Assembly (NCBI RefSeq): GCF_009496005.1 | Contig: NZ_WIBF01000006.1 | Location: 62,001 to 126,000 of the forward strand | Length of the DNA stretch: 64,000 bases | Reading direction: 5' to 3' | Origin: Tritonibacter litoralis | Lineage (GTDB): Bacteria > Pseudomonadota > Alphaproteobacteria > Rhodobacterales > Rhodobacteraceae | Shown here: one piece after another, positions 1 through 8,714 of the stretch | Numbering within the stretch: position 1 is the stretch's first letter | Layout: each line of letters opens with the position of its first letter | Made by a program: the position numbers and the translations under genes | The notes under the pieces: model-generated | Told to the model about the DNA's origin: nothing | Seen by the model: the letters and a program-made list of their open reading frames with translations, nothing else | Database searches by the model: none

Positions 1-1
1 G

Positions 2-982
2 TCCGAGGACTGGCCGGACACCCTGCCCAAGGATCCTGCGCGCGCGGATCTGGACAGTCTGTATCACCACCTGCGACACAAGTTCTTTGAACGCTACGCG
101 CATCTTTATGCCGCCACCGACTTCGCCTGGATCGCGGCGCGGGTGCCGTCGCTGATGCAGTGGGATGACCATGATATCTGTGATGGCTGGGGATCCCTAC
201 AACGGTCGCGCACCTACTCGCCAGTGGGGCAGACGCTGTTCACCGTAGCGCGCGAAGCCTATTTGACCTTTCAGGCCGCCACGCGTGAGGGGGCTTTGCC
301 CGAACGGTTTGCCGATCCACGCGGCCATCATCTGGGCTGGCAGATCCAGACCCAAGGGTTGCGCATTCTGGCTCCGGACCTGCGAGGCCAGCGCACCCGC
401 CGCGATGTGATGGGGCCATCGGGCTGGGCGATGATGGAAGCTGCCGCAACGGCCGCCTTTTCGGGACGCACGCTGTTGATGTCCAGCGTGCCTTTGTTGG
501 GGCCGCGCCTGTCGATCCTTGAAGCCCTGCTGGTCGCGGTGCCTTCGATGCAGAAATATGAAGACGACCTGCGCGACCAATGGCAAAGCCGCGCCCATCG
601 CGACAGCTGGCGGCGGATGCTGAAACTGGTGCTGCGCATGGGCGAGGCACCGGATCAGGATCTGACGGTGCTGTCCGGCGAGATCCACCTGGCCACCCGC
701 GCCACATTGGATCTGACAGATGGCGGCGTCTTGCACCAGCTGGTGGCATCCGGCATTGCCCACCGTGCCCCGCCGGCGGCCTGGGCCCGCATCCTGGGCG
801 CGCTGTCCTGGCTGGGCGAAGACCCGTTGCCAGAACACCCCGTCCGCATTCGCCGCATTCCCGGACAATCCTATCGCTATGTGGCGGAACGCAATTACCT
901 GGTGTTGGAACGACAAGGTGTGGATTGGTCCGCACAGTGGGACATCGAATCTTCTGGCCGCTCCCCGGCGCTAGACCTTTAA
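2..982 (+). CDS. PhoD-like alkaline phosphatase D family protein, 5' part missing
   Basis: The open frame enters from the window edge and stops at TAA 980-982. It carries the metallophosphatase motif WDDHDICDGWGS, with the upstream context HKFFERYAHLYAATDFAWIAARVPSLMQ typical in pattern of PhoD-like hydrolases, where the two Asp and the His bind the active-site metals. Family members hydrolyse phosphate mono- or diesters and are often exported, but the N-terminus that would show a signal peptide is outside the window. The C-terminal 200 residues are less conserved. No downstream partner: the next gene starts 205 bases later with its own ribosome-binding site. Family assignment is fairly firm; substrate is unknown. 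Confidence 0.75.
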   Translation, partial: SEDWPDTLPKDPARADLDSLYHHLRHKFFERYAHLYAATDFAWIAARVPSLMQWDDHDICDGWGSLQRSRTYSPVGQTLFTVAREAYLTFQAATREGALPERFADPRGHHLGWQIQTQGLRILAPDLRGQRTRRDVMGPSGWAMMEAAATAAFSGRTLLMSSVPLLGPRLSILEALLVAVPSMQKYEDDLRDQWQSRAHRDSWRRMLKLVLRMGEAPDQDLTVLSGEIHLATRATLDLTDGGVLHQLVASGIAHRAPPAAWARILGALSWLGEDPLPEHPVRIRRIPGQSYRYVAERNYLVLERQGVDWSAQWDIESSGRSPALDL

Positions 983-1187
983 ATTTGCGGGAAAAGACCA
1001 GGTAATTTCCCCTGGCAAATTTTTCGGCCTGTGCGGTGACCACCCTGCAGAACCGGGAATCCGCGGCCTTTGGACCAAATGGTTAACAAATTCTTGATAT
1101 TTTCACGTTCGTCATCTTTCTGTCATGGCTTGCGTTGCATCTCCGCTGGGAAATTTTCTTTTCCCTTTTCCGACAGTGGAGAAACGT

Positions 1188-4100
1188 ATGTCCTTTGGTC
1201 GATTTGGCTTTTTTGGCCTGCAATTTCAGATTGGCAACAACCGCGACAACGTGCTGACCGGCACAGATCGCTCGGATATTGCCATCGGTCGCGGCGGCAA
1301 TGACCAGTTTTTTGGAGGTCGTGGCAACGACTTCTTCTTTGGTCAGCGCGGCTTTGACACCTCAATCTACACCGGCAGCATCAACGATTACAAAATCGTT
1401 CAGCGCAGCGCCATCTTTGGCAACGGTGCGGTTTATGTGACATCCATCAACGATGATGTTGCCGATGCAGGTCGTGACCGTCTGGTTGGCGTCGAAGCGC
1501 TGCATTTCCAGGCGGACGACTACACCCTGTTCCTTGACGGCACCAACAACGCAGTTCTGGCCGGCGATGACGCGGTGGACGCTGGCGAAAACGGTGTCAG
1601 CTTTGCAGCGTCTGATCTGTTGGCCAACGACCAGGAATTTGACGGCGACGCCATTTCTGTGACCGGCGTTGACGCCACCTCAGCGGCGGGCGCCAGCGTG
1701 TCCTTGTCCGGCGGCGTCGTGACCTACACGCCCGGCACCCTGTTTGACAGCCTGCAAGCGGGTGAAACCGCAACCGACACCTTCACCTATACCGTTGACG
1801 ACGGCAAAGGCGGCACCGACACCGCAACCGTGACCGTGACCATCCACGGTGAAAACGACGCGCCTCGCTTGGAACTGCCCGAGACCCTCACAGTGCTGGA
1901 AAACACCACCACTGTTGCAATCGTCTCTGCCACGGACGTGGACAGCTCGGATCTGACCTATGCGATCTCCGGCACGGACGCCGCGCTGTTTGACATCGAC
2001 GAAGACACCGGTGAGCTGACGTTCCGTGCAGCCCCCGATTTCGAAGCGCCTGACGATCAGGACACCAACAACAGCTATGAGATCACCGTCACCGTATCGG
2101 ATGAAGACGGCGGCGAAACCAGCCAAGACGTCTCCGTCGAGGTTCAGGACGTTGTTGAAATCCCACCGGTCACCGCCCGCATCAACGAGATCCACTATGA
2201 CAACGCCGGCACCGATGCAGGCGAATTTGTTGAGATCCGCGTCAACGCAGGCGACGATATCTCGCAAGTGACAGTCGAGCTGTACAATGGCTCCAACGGT
2301 GCAACCTATGCCACAACCGCGCTGGCAGATCTGGTGATGACCACCGATGGCACCTTTGACTACTACGTCTGGAACCGCCCAACCAATGGCATCCAGAACG
2401 GCGCTCCGGATGGCCTGGCGCTGTCCAACGGCGGCGAAGTGATCGAGTTCCTGTCTTACGAAGGCACTCTGACAGCCACCAATGGCACCGCAGCGGGTCA
2501 GACCTCAACAGACATCGGCGTATCTGAAACCAGCGGCACCGAAGTTGGCCACTCTCTGCAGCGTGAGCTGGACGGCACCTGGCGCGCCGAGGCTGAGACC
2601 AACACAGCCGGTGCGGCCAATGTTGCAGCCCCGATCGCCATCACCGATCTGCGCATCAACGAGATCCACTATGACAACGCTGGCAGCGACGAAGGCGAAT
2701 TTGTCGAGATCCGCGTCAACGCAGGCGCGGATGTGTCGGGCGTCACGCTGGAACTGCTGAACGGCTCTTCCTCTCAGCGCCGCGTCTACGCCACCTTCGA
2801 TCTGGCTGAGGCAACTGTCTCAAGCGACGACACTTTTGACTATTATGTTGTTGCAACCCCCGGCATCCAGAACGGCAGCCCGGATGGTCTGGCCCTGGGT
2901 CTGGATGGCGCGCTGGTTGAGTTCCTGTCGTATGAGGGCACATTCACGGCGGTTGACGGTCTGGCCGCAGGCGAAACCTCAACCGACATCGGCGTTGCCG
3001 AAAACAGCGGCACCGAGATCGGCCAGTCCCTGCAACGCGGTGCAGATGACGCATGGTTTGAACCCTTCAGCAACACCGCAGGCGAAGCCAACATCAGCGG
3101 CAACGCAGCGGTCACCGATCTGCGCATCAATGAATTCCACTATGACAATGACGGTGGCGACGTTGGTGAATTTGTCGAGATCCGCGTCAACGCAGGTGCG
3201 GATGTCTCGGGCCTTGCGCTGGAGCTGGTAAACGGCAACGGCGGCGGCGTTTATGACGACTTCACCGTTTCGGACTTCAATGTCACCACCGATGGCGAGT
3301 TCGATTACTATGTTGTCAATCTGCCCGCCAATGGCATCCAGAACGGTCCGGACGGCCTGGTTCTGGGTCTGGACGGCGAAGTGGTCGAATTCATCTCTTA
3401 CGAAGGTGAGATCACCGCAACCCAAGGCTTGGCCGCTGGTCAGACCTCAACCGACATCGGCGTGGCAGAAAGCTCCTCGACCGAGATCGGCCAGTCCCTG
3501 CAGCGTGACGCAGACGGCGTGTTCCAAGCGCCCGCCAATGACACCATGGGTGGCGCAAACGACGCTGACGGTGGTGACGGTGGTGACGGTGGTGATGGTG
3601 GTGATGGTGGCGACCTGCCAGACATCCAGCTGATCAGCGAGATCCAGGGCAGCGGCGCGGAAAGCGCCTTTGTGGGCGCGCAAACCCGCGTCTCGGCCGT
3701 TGTGACCCGCATCGAAAGCAATGGTTTCTGGCTGCAAGAAGAAGACAGCGACGCCGATGCGGATGCGCTGACCTCCGAAGGCATCTTTGTCTTTACCGGT
3801 GGCGGCTTTGCCGTGGCGCTGGGGGATCTGGTGGAAGTCACCGGCACCGTTGACGAGTTCTTTGGCCTGACCCAGATCGACACTGTGACCAACGTCAACG
3901 TTGTGAACGCAAATGCGCCAACCCCAACCGCGGCGCAAATCATTCTGGACCCAGAAACCGCGCAGAACTTTGAAGCCATCGAAGGCATGCTGGTCTCTGT
4001 TAGCTCGGGTACCGTTGATCCGCTGACCGTGATCACCAACTTTAACCTGGATCGCTTTGGCCAGATCGAAATCAGCGCCGGTGTGCAATACCAGCCAACC

Positions 4101-5585
4101 CAGCTGTTTGACGCACAAACCCAAGCTGAAGAAATCGAAGATCTGCGGGTGGCCAATGAAAACGCGCGCCTGCTGCTGGATGACGGGTCCAACCAGCAAA
4201 ACCCGGATGAATACGCCTATCTGCCGGGTGGCCCTGGCGACAATGGCAACGGTATCCTGGATGCCGGTGACTTCTTTGGCGAAGACGGCTCTACCCTGCG
4301 TCTGGGTTCCGAACTGACCGCCCCGGTCGAAGGTGTCCTGACCTTCTCCTTTGGCAACTATCAGGTCAATGTCAGCGAGCAGCTGCAAATTGACGAAGCC
4401 ACCAACTCTGGCGCACGCGAAGCCGCGCCGGCGGATGTGGGCGGAGACATTCAGGTCGCCTCCATCAACGTGCTGAACTACTTCACCACTCTGGATCAGG
4501 GCGGCAACGGCACCGGCCCCAGCGGCACGCTGGACCCGCGCGGTGCAGACAACGCCGAAGAGCTGGTCCGCCAGACCGACGCTTTGGTCGAGATGTTCCA
4601 GGGCACCGGCGCCGAAGCCTTTGCGATCCAAGAGATCGAAAACAACGGCTTTGGTGAAGACAGCGCAATTGCCACCCTGGTGGATGAGCTGAACAGCGCC
4701 GAAGGCTCCATCGGAACCTATGGTTTTGCCAACCCAACCGAAGGTCTGGACAGCGAATTCCTGGGCACCGACGCCATCACCACCGGCATCATCTATGACA
4801 CCGCAAAACTGCGTCTGGTCCACAGCGAGTTCATCGTGTTCGAGGAAGCCTCAGCCGCAACCACCTTTGCGCTGGCAGAGCCTCTGAACGCGGTTGCATC
4901 CTCCGATGACCAGCTGGGTGACTTCCAACGCAACCGCCCGTCTGTTGCCGCCACCTTTGAAGACATCGAGAGCGGTAAGACCTTCACCCTCGTCTCCTCG
5001 CACTTCAAATCCAAAGGCGACAGCAACCTGCAGGATGTTGTGGATGACGCACAGGCTGCGCTGGACGGTGGCAGCACCGCCATCACCCAGGCACAGATCG
5101 ACGCGCTGATCGCAGATCCGAACTTTGATCAAGGCGACGGTCAGGGCTTCTGGAACCAGGTCCGTGCCGATGCGGCAGCTGAACTGGCCGACTGGCTGGA
5201 GAACGACTACAACGGCGGCGGTACCACCAACTACCTGCTGCTGGGCGATCTGAATGCCTATGCGCAGGAAGATCCGGTTCAAACCTTGACCGATGACGCT
5301 GGTCTCACCGATCTGATCGATACGTTCATCGGTCAGGACGAAGCCTACAGCTTTGTCTTTGACGGTCAGCGCGGCGCATTGGATCACGGTCTGGCAGATG
5401 ATGCGCTGGCCAGCCTGGTGACCGGTGCAACCGAATGGCACATCAACGCAGATGAGCCTGACCTGTTGAACTATGACACCTCGTTCAAGAACCCAGGCTT
5501 CTTTGCCGGTGGCCCCTTCGCCGCATCCGACCATGATCCGCTGATCATCGGTCTGGATCTGGATGGCCCTGACGCAATCGTCTAA
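1188..5585 (+). CDS. large extracellular endonuclease/exonuclease (ExeM/NucH type) with RTX-like, cadherin and lamin-tail domains
   Basis: About 1465 residues from ATG 1188, which has GGAG six bases upstream; the frame also opens at 1125 but without such a site. Order: RTX-like glycine/aspartate motifs (GRGGNDQFFGGRGND, about residues 30-50), a VCBS/cadherin-like Ig segment (about 190-315, NDAP and DED motifs), three lamin-tail repeats each opening with RINE(I/F)HYDN (about 330, 487, 643), a Gly-Asp linker near 793-808, an OB-fold region (GFWLQEE), then an endonuclease/exonuclease/phosphatase domain from about 1083 (IQVASINVLNYF, QEIEN, SSHFKSKG, LLGDLNAY, SDHDP). The EEP domain is expected to cleave DNA outside the cell, releasing phosphate and nucleosides. 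No Sec signal is visible, so type I secretion is inferred from the RTX-like motifs. Acidic throughout, fitting seawater. Confidence 0.85.
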   Translation: MSFGRFGFFGLQFQIGNNRDNVLTGTDRSDIAIGRGGNDQFFGGRGNDFFFGQRGFDTSIYTGSINDYKIVQRSAIFGNGAVYVTSINDDVADAGRDRLVGVEALHFQADDYTLFLDGTNNAVLAGDDAVDAGENGVSFAASDLLANDQEFDGDAISVTGVDATSAAGASVSLSGGVVTYTPGTLFDSLQAGETATDTFTYTVDDGKGGTDTATVTVTIHGENDAPRLELPETLTVLENTTTVAIVSATDVDSSDLTYAISGTDAALFDIDEDTGELTFRAAPDFEAPDDQDTNNSYEITVTVSDEDGGETSQDVSVEVQDVVEIPPVTARINEIHYDNAGTDAGEFVEIRVNAGDDISQVTVELYNGSNGATYATTALADLVMTTDGTFDYYVWNRPTNGIQNGAPDGLALSNGGEVIEFLSYEGTLTATNGTAAGQTSTDIGVSETSGTEVGHSLQRELDGTWRAEAETNTAGAANVAAPIAITDLRINEIHYDNAGSDEGEFVEIRVNAGADVSGVTLELLNGSSSQRRVYATFDLAEATVSSDDTFDYYVVATPGIQNGSPDGLALGLDGALVEFLSYEGTFTAVDGLAAGETSTDIGVAENSGTEIGQSLQRGADDAWFEPFSNTAGEANISGNAAVTDLRINEFHYDNDGGDVGEFVEIRVNAGADVSGLALELVNGNGGGVYDDFTVSDFNVTTDGEFDYYVVNLPANGIQNGPDGLVLGLDGEVVEFISYEGEITATQGLAAGQTSTDIGVAESSSTEIGQSLQRDADGVFQAPANDTMGGANDADGGDGGDGGDGGDGGDLPDIQLISEIQGSGAESAFVGAQTRVSAVVTRIESNGFWLQEEDSDADADALTSEGIFVFTGGGFAVALGDLVEVTGTVDEFFGLTQIDTVTNVNVVNANAPTPTAAQIILDPETAQNFEAIEGMLVSVSSGTVDPLTVITNFNLDRFGQIEISAGVQYQPTQLFDAQTQAEEIEDLRVANENARLLLDDGSNQQNPDEYAYLPGGPGDNGNGILDAGDFFGEDGSTLRLGSELTAPVEGVLTFSFGNYQVNVSEQLQIDEATNSGAREAAPADVGGDIQVASINVLNYFTTLDQGGNGTGPSGTLDPRGADNAEELVRQTDALVEMFQGTGAEAFAIQEIENNGFGEDSAIATLVDELNSAEGSIGTYGFANPTEGLDSEFLGTDAITTGIIYDTAKLRLVHSEFIVFEEASAATTFALAEPLNAVASSDDQLGDFQRNRPSVAATFEDIESGKTFTLVSSHFKSKGDSNLQDVVDDAQAALDGGSTAITQAQIDALIADPNFDQGDGQGFWNQVRADAAAELADWLENDYNGGGTTNYLLLGDLNAYAQEDPVQTLTDDAGLTDLIDTFIGQDEAYSFVFDGQRGALDHGLADDALASLVTGATEWHINADEPDLLNYDTSFKNPGFFAGGPFAASDHDPLIIGLDLDGPDAIV
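2179..3560 (+). repeat. three tandem ~470-bp repeats encoding lamin-tail domains
   Basis: Three consecutive copies starting near 2179, 2650 and 3118 encode RINEIHYDN, RINEIHYDN and RINEFHYDN followed by EFVEIRVNAG, then YYV, GIQNG, DGL, EF(L/I)SYEG, TSTDIGV, and SLQR. Copies remain alike at the DNA level (for example gagatccgcgtcaacgcagg recurs), so they could recombine and change domain number. Confidence 0.8.
3568..3612 (+). repeat. GGTGAC microsatellite encoding a Gly-Gly-Asp linker
   Basis: Short tandem array of ggtgacggt/ggtgatggt units inside the nuclease gene, read as repeated Gly-Gly-Asp between the third lamin-tail repeat and the OB-fold region. Flexible acidic linker, possibly calcium binding; a likely site of length variation. 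Confidence 0.75.
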
Positions 5586-5623
5586 GCGACGCCCGCCATA
5601 CCGGGTGACCCCGGACGTTACAG

Positions 5624-5655
5624 CCAGCCGCACCTTTGGGTGCGGCTGGTTTGGT
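5624..5655 (+). terminator. rho-independent terminator after the nuclease gene
   Basis: Perfect 11-bp stem CCAGCCGCACC with loop TTTG and its exact complement, followed by a T-rich stretch (tttggttt), 38 bases after the nuclease stop codon. Confidence 0.8.
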
Positions 5656-5679
5656 TTCAGTGCCCCCGACCTTGACCCT

Positions 5680-5694
5680 TGTTACTCTGTAACA
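5680..5694. promoter_or_regulatory. candidate Zur operator upstream of the CobW-like GTPase
   Basis: TGTTAC-TCT-GTAACA is a perfect 6-bp inverted repeat with a 3-base spacer, 42 bases upstream of the start codon of a COG0523 GTPase. Alphaproteobacterial Zur boxes have the form TGTTAYnnnRTAACA, and COG0523 proteins are frequent Zur targets. The box is seen; its use by Zur is inferred. Confidence 0.6.
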
Positions 5695-5736
5695 TATGAG
5701 GCCAGAGGACTCTTCTTGCGCAGGAACAGGACTCCC

Positions 5737-6849
5737 ATGGCCGACAACCGCTTGCCTATCACGCTGCTCACCGGGTTTCTGGGGGCCGGAAAATCCACGC
5801 TTTTGAACCGGGTTCTGTCCACCACGGATGAAAAGATCGCCGTTGTCGTCAATGAATTTGGCGAAGTGGGGCTGGACCACGACCTGATCGAGACCTCGGA
5901 TGAAGAGGTGGTGCTCCTGTCCTCGGGCTGTATCTGCTGTTCCATCAGTGGCGAGCTGTCCCAGACCTTGATGGACCTGATCCGGCGGCGCGCCTATGGA
6001 GAGCTGGATTTCGACCGTGTGGTGATTGAAACCACAGGCCTGGCCGACCCGGCTCCAATCCGGCAGCTGATTCTGGGCGATCACTACCTGTCGCGGGTGG
6101 CGGTAATGGACGGGGTGGTGACGCTGGTGGATGCGGTCAACGGGCAAAAGACGCTCGATGACCAGTTCGAAGCTGTCTCACAGGCGGCAACCGCCGATCT
6201 GATCCTGATGACCAAAACCGATCTGGCCGCGCAGCCCGAGGTCGACGCCCTGCGCCAGCGGATCGAAGGGCTTAATCCCACCGCTCAGATTCTTGAGGTC
6301 AGCGCCGCCGTTGCCGACCCGACGGTGTTGTGGGGGCTCTCGGCGATCCGGCGGGGGGCGGATGCCGACACGGCGCTGGCTTGGATGACCCGTGCGCCCA
6401 GCCCAGCACCTGCGGCAGATCCATTTGCCAATCTCTCAGGCCTGACCAAATCCGCACCGGTCCAGCACGGGTTTTCCGCCCATGACGCGCGGATCGCCTC
6501 GGCCTCTATCACGTTGGACGCGCCGCTGGAGGATGCGGTGTTTGACCGCTGGCTGGAAACTTTGGTGGCCGTCAAAGGCCGCAACCTCTTGCGGGTCAAA
6601 GGCATTGTCTTCCTCAAAGGGATCGACACCCCCTTTGTATTCCACGGCGTCCAGCATCTGTTTGAACCACCTGTGCCGCTCAAGAACTGGCCCGAAGGCG
6701 ATACCACCACCCGCGTGGTGGTGATTGCCCGCGACATGACAGAGGCCCAGCTGGAACGCAGCCTCGACATGCTGCGGGCCGAGGCTGTGGAAAAATCCAA
6801 GCCCCTGTTTCCCGGCTGGAAAAAGACGGAAGGGGCCAATTGGGAGTGA
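5737..6849 (+). CDS. COG0523 (CobW/ZNG1-like) G3E GTPase, putative zinc metallochaperone
   Basis: 370 residues from ATG 5737. Visible G3E GTPase features: Walker A GFLGAGKST at 13-21, the metal-binding GCICC at 64-68 that defines COG0523, ETTGLADP switch region, TKTD base-recognition motif, and a C-terminal CobW_C region (RVKGIVFL, VFHGVQ, RVVVIARDM). Such proteins hydrolyse GTP to hand metal, usually zinc, to client enzymes. No cobalamin-synthesis gene is nearby, while a Zur-like palindrome sits directly upstream, so a low-zinc chaperone role (ZagA/ZigA type) is favoured over cobalamin CobW. The gene stands alone and converges on the next one. Confidence 0.85.
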   Translation: MADNRLPITLLTGFLGAGKSTLLNRVLSTTDEKIAVVVNEFGEVGLDHDLIETSDEEVVLLSSGCICCSISGELSQTLMDLIRRRAYGELDFDRVVIETTGLADPAPIRQLILGDHYLSRVAVMDGVVTLVDAVNGQKTLDDQFEAVSQAATADLILMTKTDLAAQPEVDALRQRIEGLNPTAQILEVSAAVADPTVLWGLSAIRRGADADTALAWMTRAPSPAPAADPFANLSGLTKSAPVQHGFSAHDARIASASITLDAPLEDAVFDRWLETLVAVKGRNLLRVKGIVFLKGIDTPFVFHGVQHLFEPPVPLKNWPEGDTTTRVVVIARDMTEAQLERSLDMLRAEAVEKSKPLFPGWKKTEGANWE

Positions 6850-6913
6850 TGCTCCCGTGATCGCCCCCTTGGCGCAGGGGTCGGGTTTTGGCGCCCAGGC
6901 CCGGTTGCGGCAC

Positions 6914-7813
6914 TTACCGGTTCTGAACCCGTCCGCTCCACAGCAACAAAAACCCAGCGCATAAGATCAGCGCCGAGCCCATCAACATGCTGGGTCGCAG
7001 GGCTTCGTCAAACCACAGAACCCCGATGCCAATGCCAATCAGCAGACGGGAGTATCGAAACGGCGTCACGGCCGAGACTTCGCCGGTGCGCATGGCCTTC
7101 ATCAGCGACACATAAGCCAGAGCCCCAACGGCCACTGTCATCGCCAAAATGCCAAGCGCCGCCGCATCGGGCCACAGCCAGGCCGCGCCGCTCCAAATCC
7201 CAAAAAGCAGACCCGCAACCATAATGGCCACATAGCCATAGACCCCCAGAACCGCCGGGCTCAGGCTCTTGGGCGCGGCGCGGCTTGCCAGATCCCGCCC
7301 GGCAAAGCCCAGCATGCCGCAAACTGCCAGAACCGCGCTCCACTGGAAACTGTCGGCTCCGGGTTGCAAAACCACCAGAACGCCCAGAAATCCAATGGCA
7401 ATGGCCGCAATGCGCCGCGGTCCCACCCGTTCGCCAAAGACCAGCGCGGCAGCAGCCACCACCACAACCGGCGTCGCCTGCAAGATTACCGTCGCCGCAG
7501 ACAGGGGCGCAACCGCCAGCGCCAGCACGTAAAACAGCCGGCCAAAGACCTCAAACCCCATCCGGATCTGCATCGGCCGCGCGCGGGTGTCCCTGCTGAA
7601 CACGCGGTCCCCGCGCAGCTGCGCAATGGCTGCAAAACCTGCGATACCCGCGAGCCCCACCAGAAACAGAACCTGCGCCACCGGCAGTTGGGTGGATGCA
7701 GCTTTGAACAGGGAATCCTCAATCGCGAACCCCAGCATCGCCAGCACCATCCACAGGCTGCCGATCAGATTGTCGCGCCGCAAGGCCGCAGCTGCGGTTG
7801 CGCTGGTCATCAT
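6914..7813 (-). CDS. DMT-superfamily (EamA) transporter
   Basis: 299 residues with about ten hydrophobic segments in two EamA halves; the second half carries the usual end-of-repeat pattern (ALAYVSLMKAMRTGEVSAVTPFRYSRLLIGIGIGVLWFDEAL). The start ATGATG at 7813 is preceded by GGGGGAGGA. Family members export or import small metabolites such as amino acids or purines across the inner membrane; the substrate cannot be read from the sequence. The gene converges on the GTPase gene with 64 bases between stops, and is followed by no partner on its own strand. Confidence 0.85.
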   Translation of the reverse strand: MMTSATAAAALRRDNLIGSLWMVLAMLGFAIEDSLFKAASTQLPVAQVLFLVGLAGIAGFAAIAQLRGDRVFSRDTRARPMQIRMGFEVFGRLFYVLALAVAPLSAATVILQATPVVVVAAAALVFGERVGPRRIAAIAIGFLGVLVVLQPGADSFQWSAVLAVCGMLGFAGRDLASRAAPKSLSPAVLGVYGYVAIMVAGLLFGIWSGAAWLWPDAAALGILAMTVAVGALAYVSLMKAMRTGEVSAVTPFRYSRLLIGIGIGVLWFDEALRPSMLMGSALILCAGFLLLWSGRVQNR

Positions 7814-7901
7814 AACTGTCCTCCCCCAGGGCGCATTTGCGCCACCCGGAGGTTGTGCAGCCCTTGGCGACAGAAGTCAAAACGCTTCTTCGGGCCAGAG
7901 G

Positions 7902-8543
7902 TCAGGTCCCGCGCAGCAACACCGCCAGCATCCCGGTCAGCGCCAAGGCGCCCAGCCCAAGCCCGCCCGCAAAATACCGCATACGCTGCTGCAAATCTCC
8001 GGTGGTTGTGCGCCACAGCCAAAGCGCCGCCAGAAAACCTTCGGCCACCACCATGGTGACCCCCACAACCCCAGCCAAAGGGGTTACGCTGCACATCCAA
8101 TCGCTTTGCGCACCGTTGTCCGCTTGGCCCAGAACCGCAATCACAGTGCCCAGCACCACGCCCTGACAAAACCCGGCCGCCATGGACCCCAGGCAAAACG
8201 CCGTGCCCCAGGCACCGCCCCAACGGGTCTGGCTCCAGCTGTGCAGCACCGCCCAGGTCCGCAAGGCCAAAGCCGCCGCCATGCCCAGAACCGGCAGCGC
8301 AAGGGCAGGCCAGATGTGCATGAATTGTTCGGACGCCAGCGCCCAGACCAACAGCGCCGCCGCACCCAGGATCAGGCTTGGCCCGCGCCAGCCCTGCGGA
8401 ACCGCCGCCAACATGCCCGCCCGGTCCCGCAGGCGTCGTGCAGTCGGCAACAACAGCCCGACCCCCAGATCAACGCCGCCCACCACAAGATGCCCAGTCA
8501 TCAGCAGGCCCACCACGACCGCCCATATCACCGGCATATCCAT
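7902..8543 (-). CDS. orphan, short CydB-like (cytochrome bd oxidase subunit II) membrane protein
   Basis: 213 residues, about six membrane helices. The N-terminus GGVDLGVGLLLP matches the CydB signature (GxDLGVGxLLP), and AAGFCQGVVLGTVI recalls the CydB core with its QG-LG motif. Typical CydB is 330-380 residues and pairs with CydA; here the protein is about 120 residues short and no cydA lies in the window. GAGGGTCTGGA precedes the ATG at 8543. It may be a shortened paralogue with another role, or a remnant that stays open. Homology is reasonable; function uncertain. Confidence 0.55.
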   Translation of the reverse strand: MDMPVIWAVVVGLLMTGHLVVGGVDLGVGLLLPTARRLRDRAGMLAAVPQGWRGPSLILGAAALLVWALASEQFMHIWPALALPVLGMAAALALRTWAVLHSWSQTRWGGAWGTAFCLGSMAAGFCQGVVLGTVIAVLGQADNGAQSDWMCSVTPLAGVVGVTMVVAEGFLAALWLWRTTTGDLQQRMRYFAGGLGLGALALTGMLAVLLRGT

Positions 8544-8714
8544 TCCAGACCCTCGCCATCACCACTTGTCCACCCATGCTCAGGGTCGCACGGGTCTGTG
8601 ACCAGGTTTATGTGGCAGCCCACCGCGCGACAGAATGCCCCGCGCAAAAAGAAACGGCCGCCGCAAAAACCGGCAGCCGCGTCATGTTGTTGATGTGGGC
8701 CCGTGCGGCAGGGC

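Noticed and set aside
3447-4823. Long open frame (458 residues) on the minus strand
   Set aside because: Antisense to the nuclease gene, whose domains are clear on the plus strand; the frame stays open because of third-position GC bias.
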